64,000 nt of DNA from Nitratireductor pacificus pht-3B (lineage in GTDB: Bacteria > Pseudomonadota > Alphaproteobacteria > Rhizobiales > Rhizobiaceae): assembly GCF_000300335.1 (NCBI RefSeq), contig NZ_AMRM01000013.1, positions 1 to 64,000 on the forward strand, given 5' to 3'. This document shows, piece by piece, positions 53,589 to 62,810 of this stretch. The notes under the pieces were generated by a model, which was not told where the DNA came from, ran no database searches, and saw nothing but the letters and a program-made list of their open reading frames with translations. Every line of letters begins with the position of its first letter. Position 1 is the first letter of the stretch. Both the position numbers and the translations under genes were made by a program.

Positions 53589-55262
53589 CTATTTCCCATT
53601 GCCGGCGGCACCCGCCGGAGGACCGGCGAAGGCTTCGTTGAACGGGCCGACGGCGCACATGTCGATCTCGATCAGGCGCGGTCCCTCCGCGGCCACCGCC
53701 TCGTCGAGCGCGGCGGGGAAGTCCGCCACGTTGCTGACCAGTCGGTGCGGCATGCCGATCGACCGGCAGAAGCCGGCGAAGTCTGGAGTCGCCAGCGCCG
53801 AATAATGCCTGCGGCTGCCATACTGCGCGTCCTGAATGTTCTGGATGACCCCGTAGGCCTTGTCGTTCATCAAAAGATAGACCAGCGGCGCGTTCTCCTC
53901 GACGGCCGTGATCATCTCGGCGAGGCCGAGCATCGTTCCGCCGTCGCCGAGCAGCGTGATGGCCTTCGCCCCGCCGCTGGCGATCGCCGCGCCGACGCCC
54001 ATCGCCACGCCCTGGCCAATGCCGCCGCCCAGCGCATGAACGCCGAGATTGGGTCCGGCGATGCGGACATAGCGGTTGCCGAAGGTGGAGTTGGAGATGG
54101 TGACGTCGCGGACCCAGGGATGCCCATTCGAGAACACGCGGTCGGCCAGCGTGTCGGCGACGACGCGGTAGGGGCCGAGCACATCGCGCATCCGGCCCTC
54201 GGCCTCGGCGCGCGTGCGCGCGATGTCGAAGGAGAGGTTCGTGTCGGTGTCGAGCGTGTCCGGCAGGCGCTGGAGCAGGCGCGCCAGCGTGTCGGCGGCA
54301 TCGCCATGGGCGAACACCTCGACCGGATAGTTGCGGCCGCCCTGCGCCGCGTCAGCATCGACCTGAACCAGAGGCCGGGGAAGCGGCATCATGTTGTTGC
54401 GGGTTTCATTGCCGCGTAGGCGCGAGCCGACGACGATCATCAGGTCGCAGCTCTTGTAAAGCTCAGCCGCCTCCGGCGTCATGTTGAAGGCGCCCAAGCT
54501 CGCGGGTTCGGCTTCCGAAACGATGGCGCGGCCATTGGTGGAGGTGACGATGCCGAAGCCGCGCCGCATCAGTTCGGTGGCTTCCCTGCCCGCCGCGCGC
54601 GCCCCGCCGCCCAGCCACAGCAGCGGGCGCCTGGCCGCCTTGACCAATTCGGCGATCTCGTCGATCACCGTGTCCGGAGCGATCGGCAGGGTCGGCTGCG
54701 GCTTGTGGATATGCGCGGTCGCGCGCGCCGGCTTGCGCTGCACGTCCACCGGGATTTCCAGGCTGACCGGTCCCGTCGGGGCGGACAGGGCCGCCGATAC
54801 CGCCGCCGTCAGCGCGCCGACGGCGCCGTTCGCGTCCCACATGCGGAACACGGCCTTCGACACGCCACGCAGCATCTCGGGCTGGCGCGGCACGTCATGG
54901 ATCGCGGCGCGGTCACGGTCGGCGAATTCCAGATCGACCTGGGTCGTTATGTGCAGGACCGGCGACCCGGCGGTCAGCGCCTCGGCCTGCGCGCCGGCGG
55001 CATTGCCCGCTGCCGTGCCGGTCGAGGTCAGACACACGCCCAGTTCCGCCGAGACGCGCGCATAGGCGTCCGCCATGTTCATCGCCCCGGCCTCGCCGCG
55101 CGCCGGCACGAAGCGGATGCGTTCCTGGCGGGCAATGGCGTCGAGGATCGGCATGTTGTGGATGGAGATGACCCCGAAGACGGTGGTGACGCCGATCTCC
55201 GCCAGATACCGGGCGATGAAATCCCCGACCGTCTCGGTGACTGTGATTGTTTCGAGTTTCAT
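53589..55262 (-). CDS. Acetolactate synthase-like TPP-binding enzyme
   Basis: 557 residues with three domains: PYR (about 8-175), a central domain (about 195-330) and the PP domain (about 370-540). The catalytic Glu is in FVPARGEAGAMNMADAYARV; TPP-Mg binding shows in LLGDGGTMLGLAEM followed by NDKAYG. A TPP enzyme in a degradation operon could decarboxylate or carboligate an alpha-keto acid intermediate. The length fits the acetolactate synthase/benzoylformate decarboxylase family. Confidence 0.88.
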   Translation of the reverse strand: MKLETITVTETVGDFIARYLAEIGVTTVFGVISIHNMPILDAIARQERIRFVPARGEAGAMNMADAYARVSAELGVCLTSTGTAAGNAAGAQAEALTAGSPVLHITTQVDLEFADRDRAAIHDVPRQPEMLRGVSKAVFRMWDANGAVGALTAAVSAALSAPTGPVSLEIPVDVQRKPARATAHIHKPQPTLPIAPDTVIDEIAELVKAARRPLLWLGGGARAAGREATELMRRGFGIVTSTNGRAIVSEAEPASLGAFNMTPEAAELYKSCDLMIVVGSRLRGNETRNNMMPLPRPLVQVDADAAQGGRNYPVEVFAHGDAADTLARLLQRLPDTLDTDTNLSFDIARTRAEAEGRMRDVLGPYRVVADTLADRVFSNGHPWVRDVTISNSTFGNRYVRIAGPNLGVHALGGGIGQGVAMGVGAAIASGGAKAITLLGDGGTMLGLAEMITAVEENAPLVYLLMNDKAYGVIQNIQDAQYGSRRHYSALATPDFAGFCRSIGMPHRLVSNVADFPAALDEAVAAEGPRLIEIDMCAVGPFNEAFAGPPAGAAGNGK

Positions 55263-55272
55263 CCCGTGTCCT

Positions 55273-56061
55273 TCAGATGTAACGAGACAGGCCGCCCGAC
55301 ACTTCGAGCTGCGCGCCTGTGATGTAGCTCGCCGCAGGCGAGCCGAGGAATGCGATGGCGGCCGCCGCTTCCGAGGGGTCCCCGAGGCGGCCGAGCGGAA
55401 TGCCCTTCTTCGCCGCCAGCGCCCCGTACCATTCGGCCCGGCTCTGGCTCTGGTCCTCGCGCTCGGCGAAACGGCGCGACCACTGGCCCGAGCCGACAAG
55501 GCCGAGCAGGATCGAGTTCACGCGCACGTCGGGCGCCAGTTCGCCGCTCAGCGACTTGACGAGGTTCTGCACGCCGGCGCGCGCCGACGAGGTGCAGACC
55601 ATGTGCGGCTCCGGCTGGTAGGCGAGCAGCGAGTTGACGGCGACGATGGCGCCCCTGGCCCTGCCCAGCATGGGCAGGAAGGCGCGCGTCGGGTGGATCT
55701 GGCTGAACAGCTTCAGCTCGTACTCGGCGCGCCAGTCGTCGTCATTGGTGTCGGCGAAGGTCGAGACGCGTCCCTGACCCGCATTGTTGACCAGCAGGTC
55801 GCAGCGTCCGAAGCGCGCTTCCACCTCGGCGGCAAAGCCCTTCACGGCTTCCGGCTCGAGCACGGAGAGCGCGCGGGCCAGGACGCGGTCCTCGCCGTAG
55901 TCGCGGACAAGAACCGCGGCCACGTCCTTCAGCCGGCTTTCCGTGCGGGCGCAGAGCGCCACGCTGGCACCCGACTGGAGCAGCGTCTCGACCGTCGCCA
56001 GACCGATGCCCGACGATCCTCCGGTGACCACGGCCACCTTGCCGTCATATCCATAATGCAT
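55273..56061 (-). CDS. Atypical SDR lacking the YxxxK catalytic pair
   Basis: 262 residues. Cofactor motif VVTGGSSGIGLATVE, the NNAG structural motif (LLVNNAGQG) and the active-site Ser strand (VAVNSLLAY) are present. Where classical SDRs have YxxxK followed by (A/G) and a helix, this protein reads C-T-S-S-A-R-A-G, so Tyr is replaced by Thr (or Cys) and Lys by Arg. It keeps the usual C-terminal tail. Starts at ATG overlapping the dioxygenase stop. Either a divergent dehydrogenase or a non-redox homologue. Confidence 0.8.
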   Translation of the reverse strand: MHYGYDGKVAVVTGGSSGIGLATVETLLQSGASVALCARTESRLKDVAAVLVRDYGEDRVLARALSVLEPEAVKGFAAEVEARFGRCDLLVNNAGQGRVSTFADTNDDDWRAEYELKLFSQIHPTRAFLPMLGRARGAIVAVNSLLAYQPEPHMVCTSSARAGVQNLVKSLSGELAPDVRVNSILLGLVGSGQWSRRFAEREDQSQSRAEWYGALAAKKGIPLGRLGDPSEAAAAIAFLGSPAASYITGAQLEVSGGLSRYI

Positions 56062-56987
56062 CAGGCGTTGCTCCTCGTCGGCGCGAGTTCGGGAAAACCG
56101 GGATCAGGGCGACCCTGCATGACGGCGCGCTGGGCGGGCGTCGGCGGGCCAGCGGTCATCCAGCGATCCATCGCCTCGGGCTTGTCGCGCGGCCACACCT
56201 GCGCCTCGTGCGTCGCCTCGTCGATCTGCTGCAGCTCGGAGGTGAACTCGATGACGAAGCCGGAGGGCGAGACGAAATAGGCGAACGGGTTGTTGCCCGG
56301 CCCGTGCCGGCCCGGTCCCCAGGTCGGCACGTGCCCCTTCTGCTTCATCCGGCCGATGCCGCGCATGAACTCGTCGATCGACGGCATCTCGAAGGCGACG
56401 TGGTTGACGCTGGCATAGTCACCGCGCACCAGCGCGATCGAATGATGATCCGAATTGCAGCGCAGGAACACCATCTGGTCGGCGGAGTAGTCGGAGACGC
56501 GGAAGCCGAGCACATGGGCGTAGAATTCCTGCACGCCTTCCATGTCGGGCGTGTTGAGCACCACATGGCTGACCTTGCGCGGCTTCGCCCACTCCGCTTC
56601 CTCGTCGAGGCTGAGCGCCTCGGTGCGGAAGCGCAGGCGGCGGTTGTCGGGGTCGAGCATCTCGAAGCCGTAGCCGCCGGCATAGTCGTCGAAGGGGGCG
56701 GGATCGCCGAGCACGATGCCGCCGCGCGCCACGATCTGCGCATGCAGCGCCGCCATCGAGGCGCGGTCCGGCATGGAGAAATGCACATATTCAATGCCGT
56801 AGACGGGGCCATCCTTCAAGCCGTACAGGAAGGGCTCGCCCCCCGCGCCGCGCAGCAGCGCGATGCCGTCCTCCCGGTGGGCGAGGCTGAGGCCCCACAT
56901 GTCCTCGTAGAACGGCAGGGTCTTCGTGATGCCCGGTCCGCGCATCATGATGCCGCGAAGACTGCCGACCCGAACGGTCTCTGCCAT
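56061..56987 (-). CDS. VOC-superfamily (extradiol-type) dioxygenase
   Basis: 308 residues with two VOC modules (about 10-125 and 140-260). The C-terminal module carries likely metal ligands: His in KVSHVVLNTPD, His in ASVNHVAFEMPS and Glu in GFVIEFTSEL, the 2-His-1-carboxylate facial triad of type-I extradiol dioxygenases. ATG 56987 has AGGAGG seven bases upstream, which is better than ATG 56993. Likely ring-cleavage enzyme of the pathway. Confidence 0.8.
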   Translation of the reverse strand: MAETVRVGSLRGIMMRGPGITKTLPFYEDMWGLSLAHREDGIALLRGAGGEPFLYGLKDGPVYGIEYVHFSMPDRASMAALHAQIVARGGIVLGDPAPFDDYAGGYGFEMLDPDNRRLRFRTEALSLDEEAEWAKPRKVSHVVLNTPDMEGVQEFYAHVLGFRVSDYSADQMVFLRCNSDHHSIALVRGDYASVNHVAFEMPSIDEFMRGIGRMKQKGHVPTWGPGRHGPGNNPFAYFVSPSGFVIEFTSELQQIDEATHEAQVWPRDKPEAMDRWMTAGPPTPAQRAVMQGRPDPGFPELAPTRSNA

Positions 56988-57007
56988 GGTCATTCCTCCT
57001 CGCGGCC

Positions 57008-57820
57008 TCAGCCGACGGTTTCTGCCAGAGCTTCCAGCGCCGCCGCGAAGGCGGCCGGAGCCTGCTGATAAAGGGCGTGCCCGGCACCGGGCACGAGGGT
57101 GAGCGCACCGCGCCAGGGGTCGCGCAGCGCGGCATGGGCGCGACGCGCGGAATCCGGCGGCGTGACGACGTCCTCCGCGCCGACGATCACGTCGGTCGGC
57201 ACCTGCAGGCGCTCCGCATCGTCCAGAAGCCTGCCGGAGGCGAGCATGCGCGCCGCCTGCGGATAGCCGGGCGCGCTAACCCTCGCCATGCCGTCGCGCA
57301 CGCGGCGAACGATGTCCTGATTGGCCTCCGGCTCGTAGACCAGCCTCGGCGCGCGCAGCGCGGCAAAGTCGTCGGCGCCAAGCCGCTCCAGATCGTCGAT
57401 GCGCCCCTGCGCTGCGGCGCTCAGCGCCGCGCCGCGCGGCACGCCATGGCCGAGCGCCGGGGAACTCAGCAGCAGCCGGGCGACACGGTCACGATGGGCG
57501 GTGACGAAGGAAGCGGCCATCAGGCAGCCAAGTGAATGGCCGGCAAGCAGGATTCTCTCCAGCCCGAGCCGGTCGAGAAGCGCCTTCAGCGCGGCGGCGT
57601 AATCGCTTGCCAGCGGCCATTCGAGGTCGAGCGGCGCGGAGCCGCCATAGCCCGGCGCATTCCAGGCGATGACGCGCCAGCCGCGCGGCAGATGCGGCAG
57701 GAGCGGCGAGAACGAGGCCGCGTTGGACCCGACGCCATGCAGCATCACCAGCACGGGCCCGCCCTCGCCGGGTCGCTCCAGATACTCGATATCGCCGGAT
57801 GTCTGCCTGTTGAACGTCAT
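57008..57820 (-). CDS. Alpha/beta hydrolase
   Basis: 270 residues. Oxyanion motif LHGVGSNAASF, nucleophile Ser in LAGHSLGCLM, Asp in IVGAEDVVTPP and His in PGAGHALYQQAP. Resembles C-C bond hydrolases (MhpC/BphD type) and deformylases (NicD type) that act after ring cleavage. Start ATG 57820 with GAGGCGG upstream, 7 bp after the SDR stop. Confidence 0.87.
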   Translation of the reverse strand: MTFNRQTSGDIEYLERPGEGGPVLVMLHGVGSNAASFSPLLPHLPRGWRVIAWNAPGYGGSAPLDLEWPLASDYAAALKALLDRLGLERILLAGHSLGCLMAASFVTAHRDRVARLLLSSPALGHGVPRGAALSAAAQGRIDDLERLGADDFAALRAPRLVYEPEANQDIVRRVRDGMARVSAPGYPQAARMLASGRLLDDAERLQVPTDVIVGAEDVVTPPDSARRAHAALRDPWRGALTLVPGAGHALYQQAPAAFAAALEALAETVG

Positions 57821-57827
57821 GACCGCC

Positions 57828-58565
57828 TCAGTTGAAGACAAAACCGTTGTTGACCGGCAGCACCTGCCCTGTCAGCGTGAGTGCTCCCTCCGAGAGCAGG
57901 AAGGCGATGACCTCGGTGATCTCGCCCGGCGCCTGCTCGCCCGGCACGGCGCGGCCCTCGGCATAGAGCCGGTGGCGGGCTTCGGGGACATAGCCGGTCG
58001 ATTCCGTCGTCAGGATACCGGGCGCGACGGCGGTCACGCCGATGCGGTCGGGCCCGAGTTCCCGGGCCAGTGAACGGGTCATCGACATCAGCGCGCCCTT
58101 GCTCGCCACATAGGACATCAGGCGCGGCGCGCCCCACAGCGCGGTGTCCGACGCGATGTTGACGATCCGGCCCGAGCCGGACGCCTTGAGAAGCGGCGTC
58201 GCGGCGCGGGTCATCAGCCAGGTGCCGCGGACATTGACCTGCATCACGCGGTCCCAGCTGTCGATCCCGATCTCGTCGAAGGGTATGCCGCCGATGCCGG
58301 TAGCGATGGCGCCATTGTTGACGAGGCCGTGCAGGACGCCCTTCCCGTGGCCGGCCAGAACCGTGCCCGCCGCATCGATGGAGGCGGGGTCGCCCAGATC
58401 CAGCGTGATGAAACGGGCGCCGGTTTCGTCGGCGACCGCGCGCCCTTCCTCCTCGGCGATATCGGCGAGCAGGAGATCGGCGCCCTGCGCCGCGAGGCGC
58501 CTGGCGATCTCCGCGCCGAGGCCGCGCGCGGCCCCCGTCACCAGTATGGTGCGTCCCTTCAGCAT
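57828..58565 (-). CDS. Short-chain dehydrogenase/reductase
   Basis: 245 residues of the classical SDR type: TGAARGLGAEIA, NNGA, IASD and intact Y-V-A-S-K in MSYVASKGALMSM. Starts at an ATG overlapping the Rieske stop. Rieske ring hydroxylation produces cis-diols that are rearomatised by SDR dehydrogenases, so this is a good partner for the preceding oxygenase. Confidence 0.87.
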   Translation of the reverse strand: MLKGRTILVTGAARGLGAEIARRLAAQGADLLLADIAEEEGRAVADETGARFITLDLGDPASIDAAGTVLAGHGKGVLHGLVNNGAIATGIGGIPFDEIGIDSWDRVMQVNVRGTWLMTRAATPLLKASGSGRIVNIASDTALWGAPRLMSYVASKGALMSMTRSLARELGPDRIGVTAVAPGILTTESTGYVPEARHRLYAEGRAVPGEQAPGEITEVIAFLLSEGALTLTGQVLPVNNGFVFN

Positions 58566-59605
58566 CACTCGGCCGCAGCCTCCGCCATTTCGGCCTCGAC
58601 CTGGCTCTTGGCGGCCCGCGTCAGGACCTGCCGGACGCGCGACACGCCAAGGTCGTGCTGGTAGAGCATCTCGCGCCTGCGGGCGTCGTCGGGCATGCCT
58701 TCCAGCATCACGCGATCCTGCTCGAGCACGTCCCAATGGGTCTTTTCCAGCCGCGCGCGATAGAGGAAGCGCCAGCTTTCGCGGGCGAGGCCCGAGACCT
58801 GCCGCATGCGCCAGAAGAAGACCTTGCAGGTGGTCGCGTCGATCGGCGTGACGAAGCCGATGATGCGGAAGACGCCGCCCGGCCCGGCCGCCGGCGGATA
58901 GGGAATCTCGAGGAAGCAGAACATCGAGCCCGGATGCACCTCGAACTCGGTCCAGTCGAAATTCTCGCCGACCTGCCCGACGCGGCTAACCCGGAAGCCG
59001 GTGTCGGTCTTGTCGAGCTTCATCAGGTCCTGCTTGGAACCGAAGGCCAAGGTAAAGCTCTCCGCGTGGAGGTAGCAGCCATGCATCGGGTCGGCGAGGT
59101 TGTCGAGCGCGTAGCGGTAATTGGCCTTCCACTCGCCCGTGCACAGGAAGCCGGTCCAGTCGTCGCTGGTCAATTCCTTCGGCAGGATCAGTTCCGGCGC
59201 CTCGGGCTGCTCGATCGACGGCACATAGACGAAGACGGCATCGCCCGCTTCGGCGACCTCGAAGGATTTCAGCGCCTTGCGTCCCTCCAGGGCGCATTCG
59301 GGCATCGCCGGCACCCGCACCACCACACCCTCGCCATCGACGACGACGCCATGGTAGCGGCAACCGATATTGCCTTCATGGATCTCGCCATAGGAGAGCG
59401 GCGCGCCGCGATGCGGACAAAAGTCCTCGATGCAGCGCAGCCGGTTCTCCGCATCGCGCCACAGCACGATCTTCTCGCCGAGCAGGCGCGCGCCATGCGG
59501 CCTGGTCTTCTTGACCTCGACCGACTTCGCAACGGGATACCACTGGCCGCGCAGGCCATTGTTCACCCGGTCCTCGATCAGCGTTTTCTTGTCGATGGCT
59601 GTCAT
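58565..59605 (-). CDS. Rieske non-heme iron oxygenase
   Basis: 346 residues. Rieske centre C63-P-H65 and C82-R-Y-H85; mononuclear iron histidines H175 and H180 in NLADPMHGCYLH. Single-subunit type (phthalate 4,5-dioxygenase/vanillate demethylase-like size and C-terminal half) rather than the alpha-beta naphthalene type. Reductase partners in the operon are the FprA-like reductase and the flavodoxin. Predicted first oxidation step on an aromatic or heteroaromatic acid. Confidence 0.9.
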   Translation of the reverse strand: MTAIDKKTLIEDRVNNGLRGQWYPVAKSVEVKKTRPHGARLLGEKIVLWRDAENRLRCIEDFCPHRGAPLSYGEIHEGNIGCRYHGVVVDGEGVVVRVPAMPECALEGRKALKSFEVAEAGDAVFVYVPSIEQPEAPELILPKELTSDDWTGFLCTGEWKANYRYALDNLADPMHGCYLHAESFTLAFGSKQDLMKLDKTDTGFRVSRVGQVGENFDWTEFEVHPGSMFCFLEIPYPPAAGPGGVFRIIGFVTPIDATTCKVFFWRMRQVSGLARESWRFLYRARLEKTHWDVLEQDRVMLEGMPDDARRREMLYQHDLGVSRVRQVLTRAAKSQVEAEMAEAAAE

Positions 59606-59669
59606 GTCCGTCTCCGTCGTGGCTCTCCGGAAGCCTCCCGCCTCCGGCGACAAGGATAGTGATCGCCCG

Positions 59670-60500
59670 CTAGTGCTGGGCTTTCGGCAGATAGTGCAGC
59701 ACCCGCTCCTCGATCCGCACGAGCACGGTGTAGAGCAGGAAGCCGATCACGGTCAGAAGCACGATGGCGTTGAAGACCATCGCGGCATTCGCCTGTCCGC
59801 CGCCGTAGGAAATCAGGAAGCCGAGGCCGGTGTTGCCGCCGACCAGCTCGCCGACCGTCACGCCGATCACCGCGAGCGTCGAGGCGATACGCAGTCCCGC
59901 CATCAGATTGGGCATGGTGGACGGCATCTCGACTTTCAGGAAAATCCCCCAGCGCGACAGATTGTAGGCGCGCGCCAGATTGACCAGATCGCGGTCGACG
60001 GTGCGCATCGCCTGCAGCACGTTCACCAGGACCGGGAAGAAGACGATCAGCACCGTCACCAGAAGCTTCGGCATGGCGTTGTAGCCGAACCACATGATGA
60101 ACAGCGGCGCGAAAGCCACTTTCGGCGCGATCTGCAGCGCCAGGATGTAGGGCGACAGCACCTTCTCCCAGAACTCGGACATGCCGAGCAGGTAACCGAT
60201 CACCGCGCCGAGCAGGCTGCCGATGGCGAAGCCGAGCACGGTGTAGAGCGCTGTCGACAGCGTATGCCCGAGCAGCCCCTCCTGGGCCCACATGCGCTTC
60301 ATCTCCGCCAGACAGTCGGTGACCGTCGGGATGATGAACTTCGGCACGTCGAGCGCCGGCGGCAGGAACTGCCAGGCGAGCAGGACCAGGGCGAGAAGCC
60401 CCAGGCTGGCGACGAGAGTGTTGCGTTGGGCGGTCATGGCGGGCTTGTTCACCTTGGCCGGAGCAGCCGCCCCGGCCTCCATCGAGCTGGCCTGTGTCAT
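59670..60500 (-). CDS. ABC importer permease (SsuC/TauC type)
   Basis: 276 residues with about six helices and the inner-membrane EAA loop (RAYNLSRWGIFLKVEMPSTMPNLMAGLRIAS). Overlaps the binding-protein gene by 4 nt. Part of an NMT1/SsuA-type importer for small organic compounds. Confidence 0.9.
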   Translation of the reverse strand: MTQASSMEAGAAAPAKVNKPAMTAQRNTLVASLGLLALVLLAWQFLPPALDVPKFIIPTVTDCLAEMKRMWAQEGLLGHTLSTALYTVLGFAIGSLLGAVIGYLLGMSEFWEKVLSPYILALQIAPKVAFAPLFIMWFGYNAMPKLLVTVLIVFFPVLVNVLQAMRTVDRDLVNLARAYNLSRWGIFLKVEMPSTMPNLMAGLRIASTLAVIGVTVGELVGGNTGLGFLISYGGGQANAAMVFNAIVLLTVIGFLLYTVLVRIEERVLHYLPKAQH

Positions 60501-61471
60501 TGGACGAAATCGTTCGTGTAGAGGTCCTCGACCGGAACGGCGGTCTGAACGATGCCGCTGTCGACGTAGAAAGCCTGAACCTTGCCGATGCGCTCGGGGT
60601 TGAAGGCGCCGAGCGGCTGGTTCTCGCCCTGCGGATAGACCAGCGTCGCGTAGGAGCGCAGGATGCCCTCGATCTCGGCTTCCTTGCCGGCGTGCTGCGG
60701 CATGGCCGCGACATAGTCCCTGGCCGCCTGCGCCGGATCGGCGGCGATGTCGCCGACAGCCTTCAGCACCGCGCCGACGAAGCCGCGCACCACTTCGGGG
60801 CGCTCCTCGATGGTCTTGTCGGAAGCGATGATCGCCTGCGCCATCGCGGGGAAGACCTCGTCGACCGGCATCTGCTCCATCTCGACGCCGGCGGCCTCGA
60901 TGGCGGCGATCCACTCGGGAACGCCGGACATGGCGTGCAGCTTGCCGGCAATGGTGAGCTGAATGATGCCGCCCGGGCCGACCGCCTGGATGTCGGCGTC
61001 CGCCTTGGTCAGCTCCGCCGAGGCCAGAACGCCGAGCAGGTTGTAGTAAGTCGTGTCCTGGAAGGCGAGGACGCCGATGGACTTGCCCTTCAGATCGGCC
61101 GGACCGGCGATGCCGCTGTCCTTGCGCCAGGCAAGCTGGGTCAGGCCGCGGCCGCCGAGCAGCGCGACGCCGCGAATGTCGAGGCCGTTGGCGCGCACGA
61201 TGATCGGCGTGTCGCCGATGCCGCCGCCGAGATCGGCATTGCCGACGGCCACCTGGGTCGCGACATCAGCCCCACCCTTGCCGACCTGAAACGACACGTC
61301 GAGGCCGGCGGCTTCGAAATAGCCCTTGCTCTTGGCGAGCTGGAACGGCGCGAAGGCCGGCAGGAAGTCGGGCGCCGGAAACAGGTAAGTCACCTTCTCG
61401 GCAGCCAGGGCAGCGGTGGCGGAAACCGCCAGAAGGGCGGCGGCGATGGTCGAGCGAAGCATGCGTTTCAT
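60497..61471 (-). CDS. NMT1/SsuA-like ABC substrate-binding protein
   Basis: 324 residues with a Sec signal peptide (cleavage near ALA-AEK). The NMT1/THI5-like fold (FQLAKSKGYFEAAGLDVSF, VAVGNADLGGGIGDTPIIV, KGKSIGVL) is used for sulfonates, thiamine precursors, aromatic acids and other small anions. Precedes the permease in a tight unit; likely imports the substrate of this operon. Confidence 0.88.
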   Translation of the reverse strand: MKRMLRSTIAAALLAVSATAALAAEKVTYLFPAPDFLPAFAPFQLAKSKGYFEAAGLDVSFQVGKGGADVATQVAVGNADLGGGIGDTPIIVRANGLDIRGVALLGGRGLTQLAWRKDSGIAGPADLKGKSIGVLAFQDTTYYNLLGVLASAELTKADADIQAVGPGGIIQLTIAGKLHAMSGVPEWIAAIEAAGVEMEQMPVDEVFPAMAQAIIASDKTIEERPEVVRGFVGAVLKAVGDIAADPAQAARDYVAAMPQHAGKEAEIEGILRSYATLVYPQGENQPLGAFNPERIGKVQAFYVDSGIVQTAVPVEDLYTNDFVQ

Positions 61472-61502
61472 CAGAATTCCCCTTTTTGCTTTCCGATGTC
61501 GG

Positions 61503-62273
61503 TCAGATGGCTTTTTCTTCGAGTTTCAGATGCTTGAAGATCTGCGCCGCGTAGTCGCTCACCTCGGGCATCACCCGGCGCCTGAGCGGCTCCTCCCGAT
61601 GCGGCAGGTCGACCTTGATTTCCGCCACGACGGTGCCCGGCCGCTCGGACAGGACGAGGATGCGGTCGGACATCAGCACGGCCTCGGCCAGGTCATGCGT
61701 GATCAGAAGCGTCGTCTTGCCGGTCTGCGCGATCGTTCCGGCAAAGCTGTTCTGGAGCAGAAGCTTGGTCTGCGCGTCGAGCGCGGAGAACGGCTCGTCG
61801 AGCAGCACGATCTCGGGCTTGATGGCGAGCGTGCGGGCCAGCGCCGCGCGCTGCCGCATGCCGCCCGAGAGCTGGTAGGGATAGTGGTTCTCGAAGCCGG
61901 CGAGATGGCAGCGCTTCAGTTCGGCCATCGCCCGGTCGCGGCGCTCCGACTTGGCGACGCCGCGCGCCTCCAGCCCGAACTCCACATTCGAAACGATGTT
62001 GCGCCACGGCAGGAGCAGGTCCTTCTGCAGCATGAAACCGACATGCGCATTGGGACCGGAAACCCGGTCGTCGCTGACGAAGACCTCGCCCTGTGTCGGT
62101 TGGTAGAGGCCGGCGGTCATGCTGAGGATGGTGCTCTTGCCGCAGCCGGAAGGGCCGACGACCGAGACGAACTCGCCCTCGTTCACGCGGAAATTGATGT
62201 CGTTGACCGCAACGAGGTTCTGTCCCGTGCCGGTCGTGAATTCCTTGGTGACCGAGCGGAACTCAAGCGCCAT
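61503..62273 (-). CDS. ABC importer ATPase (SsuB/TauB type)
   Basis: 256 residues. Walker A GPSGCGKST, signature LSGGMRQRAALART, Walker B VLLDEPFSALD, switch His in LITHDLAEA. ATG 62273 overlaps the upstream small HTH-like gene by 11 nt. Energises the importer formed by the next two genes. Confidence 0.92.
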   Translation of the reverse strand: MALEFRSVTKEFTTGTGQNLVAVNDINFRVNEGEFVSVVGPSGCGKSTILSMTAGLYQPTQGEVFVSDDRVSGPNAHVGFMLQKDLLLPWRNIVSNVEFGLEARGVAKSERRDRAMAELKRCHLAGFENHYPYQLSGGMRQRAALARTLAIKPEIVLLDEPFSALDAQTKLLLQNSFAGTIAQTGKTTLLITHDLAEAVLMSDRILVLSERPGTVVAEIKVDLPHREEPLRRRVMPEVSDYAAQIFKHLKLEEKAI

Positions 62274-62565
62274 AGCCGTCCGCCTCGTATGCGGCGTCAA
62301 GCTCGGCGTTGGTGGCCTCGAGTTCCTCGGCCAGCAGCGCCTCGGTCCAGTCTGTCCGGCCCGAGCGGGGCGCCACGACGCCCTTTTCGGCCAGCTGGCG
62401 CGCAACGGCGGCGAAGTCGTGCTCGCCCGTGGCGTAGACCTCCATCAGCGCACCGGCCAGTGCGTTTTCGCGCTCGTCCAGCGCGCGGCCCCGGCATTGA
62501 TGCTCCAGGCCGGGGCGTCCGGTGTCGAAGGCGCGCTGCGAGAGGCGATCTTTGAAGGCGTCCAT
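62263..62565 (-). CDS. Small recombinase-like HTH protein (Rieske-operon type)
   Basis: 100 residues. The central part (ERENALAGALMEVYATGEHDFAAVARQLAEKG) resembles the recombinase-like helix-turn-helix small proteins that often precede Rieske oxygenase operons. Start ATG 62565 has GGGAGG six bases upstream. It is the first gene of the long leftward operon and is close to the operator at 62600-62613, so a role in its control or in enzyme assembly is possible. Function not established. Confidence 0.65.
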   Translation of the reverse strand: MDAFKDRLSQRAFDTGRPGLEHQCRGRALDERENALAGALMEVYATGEHDFAAVARQLAEKGVVAPRSGRTDWTEALLAEELEATNAELDAAYEADGYGA

Positions 62566-62598
62566 CTCTACCTCCCAGTAGATGTTCAAACCGGCATA

Positions 62599-62614
62599 TG
62601 TTCAAATAAGAACA
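62599..62614. promoter_or_regulatory. Operator copy 1, TGTTC-N6-GAACA palindrome
   Basis: TGTTCAAATAAGAACA is a palindrome with 5-bp arms around AAATAA. Partial copies TGTTCAAA occur at 62583-62590 and 62618-62625, making an array. It lies 34 bp upstream of the first gene of the leftward catabolic operon. The inner 14-mer GTTCAAATAAGAAC recurs exactly, inverted, at 62822-62835. IclR-family regulators bind such palindromes. Confidence 0.6.
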
Positions 62615-62775
62615 CATTGTTCAAAATAAGGATGCATGATCGCCGAACTCGAGTCAACTCCCTCCTTTCCTCCCTCTTCCTCGCCTCCCTCCTTCGCCGA
62701 CGCCGGCTTCATCACCGCCGGCCTTCACGCAGCCCCGACCTGGTCCGACCGGCAGTGAGGCAGGCTTCCGGCGCG

Positions 62776-62804
62776 TTGACAGGGCGCGGCATGAGGGCTA
62801 CCGT
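62776..62804 (+). promoter_or_regulatory. Candidate promoter of the FAD monooxygenase gene
   Basis: TTGACA at 62776-62781 and TACCGT at 62799-62804 are separated by 17 bp. A start near 62811 would fall at the edge of the operator array beginning at 62811 (TTGAAC). The -10 is weak, as expected for a regulated gene. Confidence 0.5.
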
Positions 62805-62810
62805 TATTTT

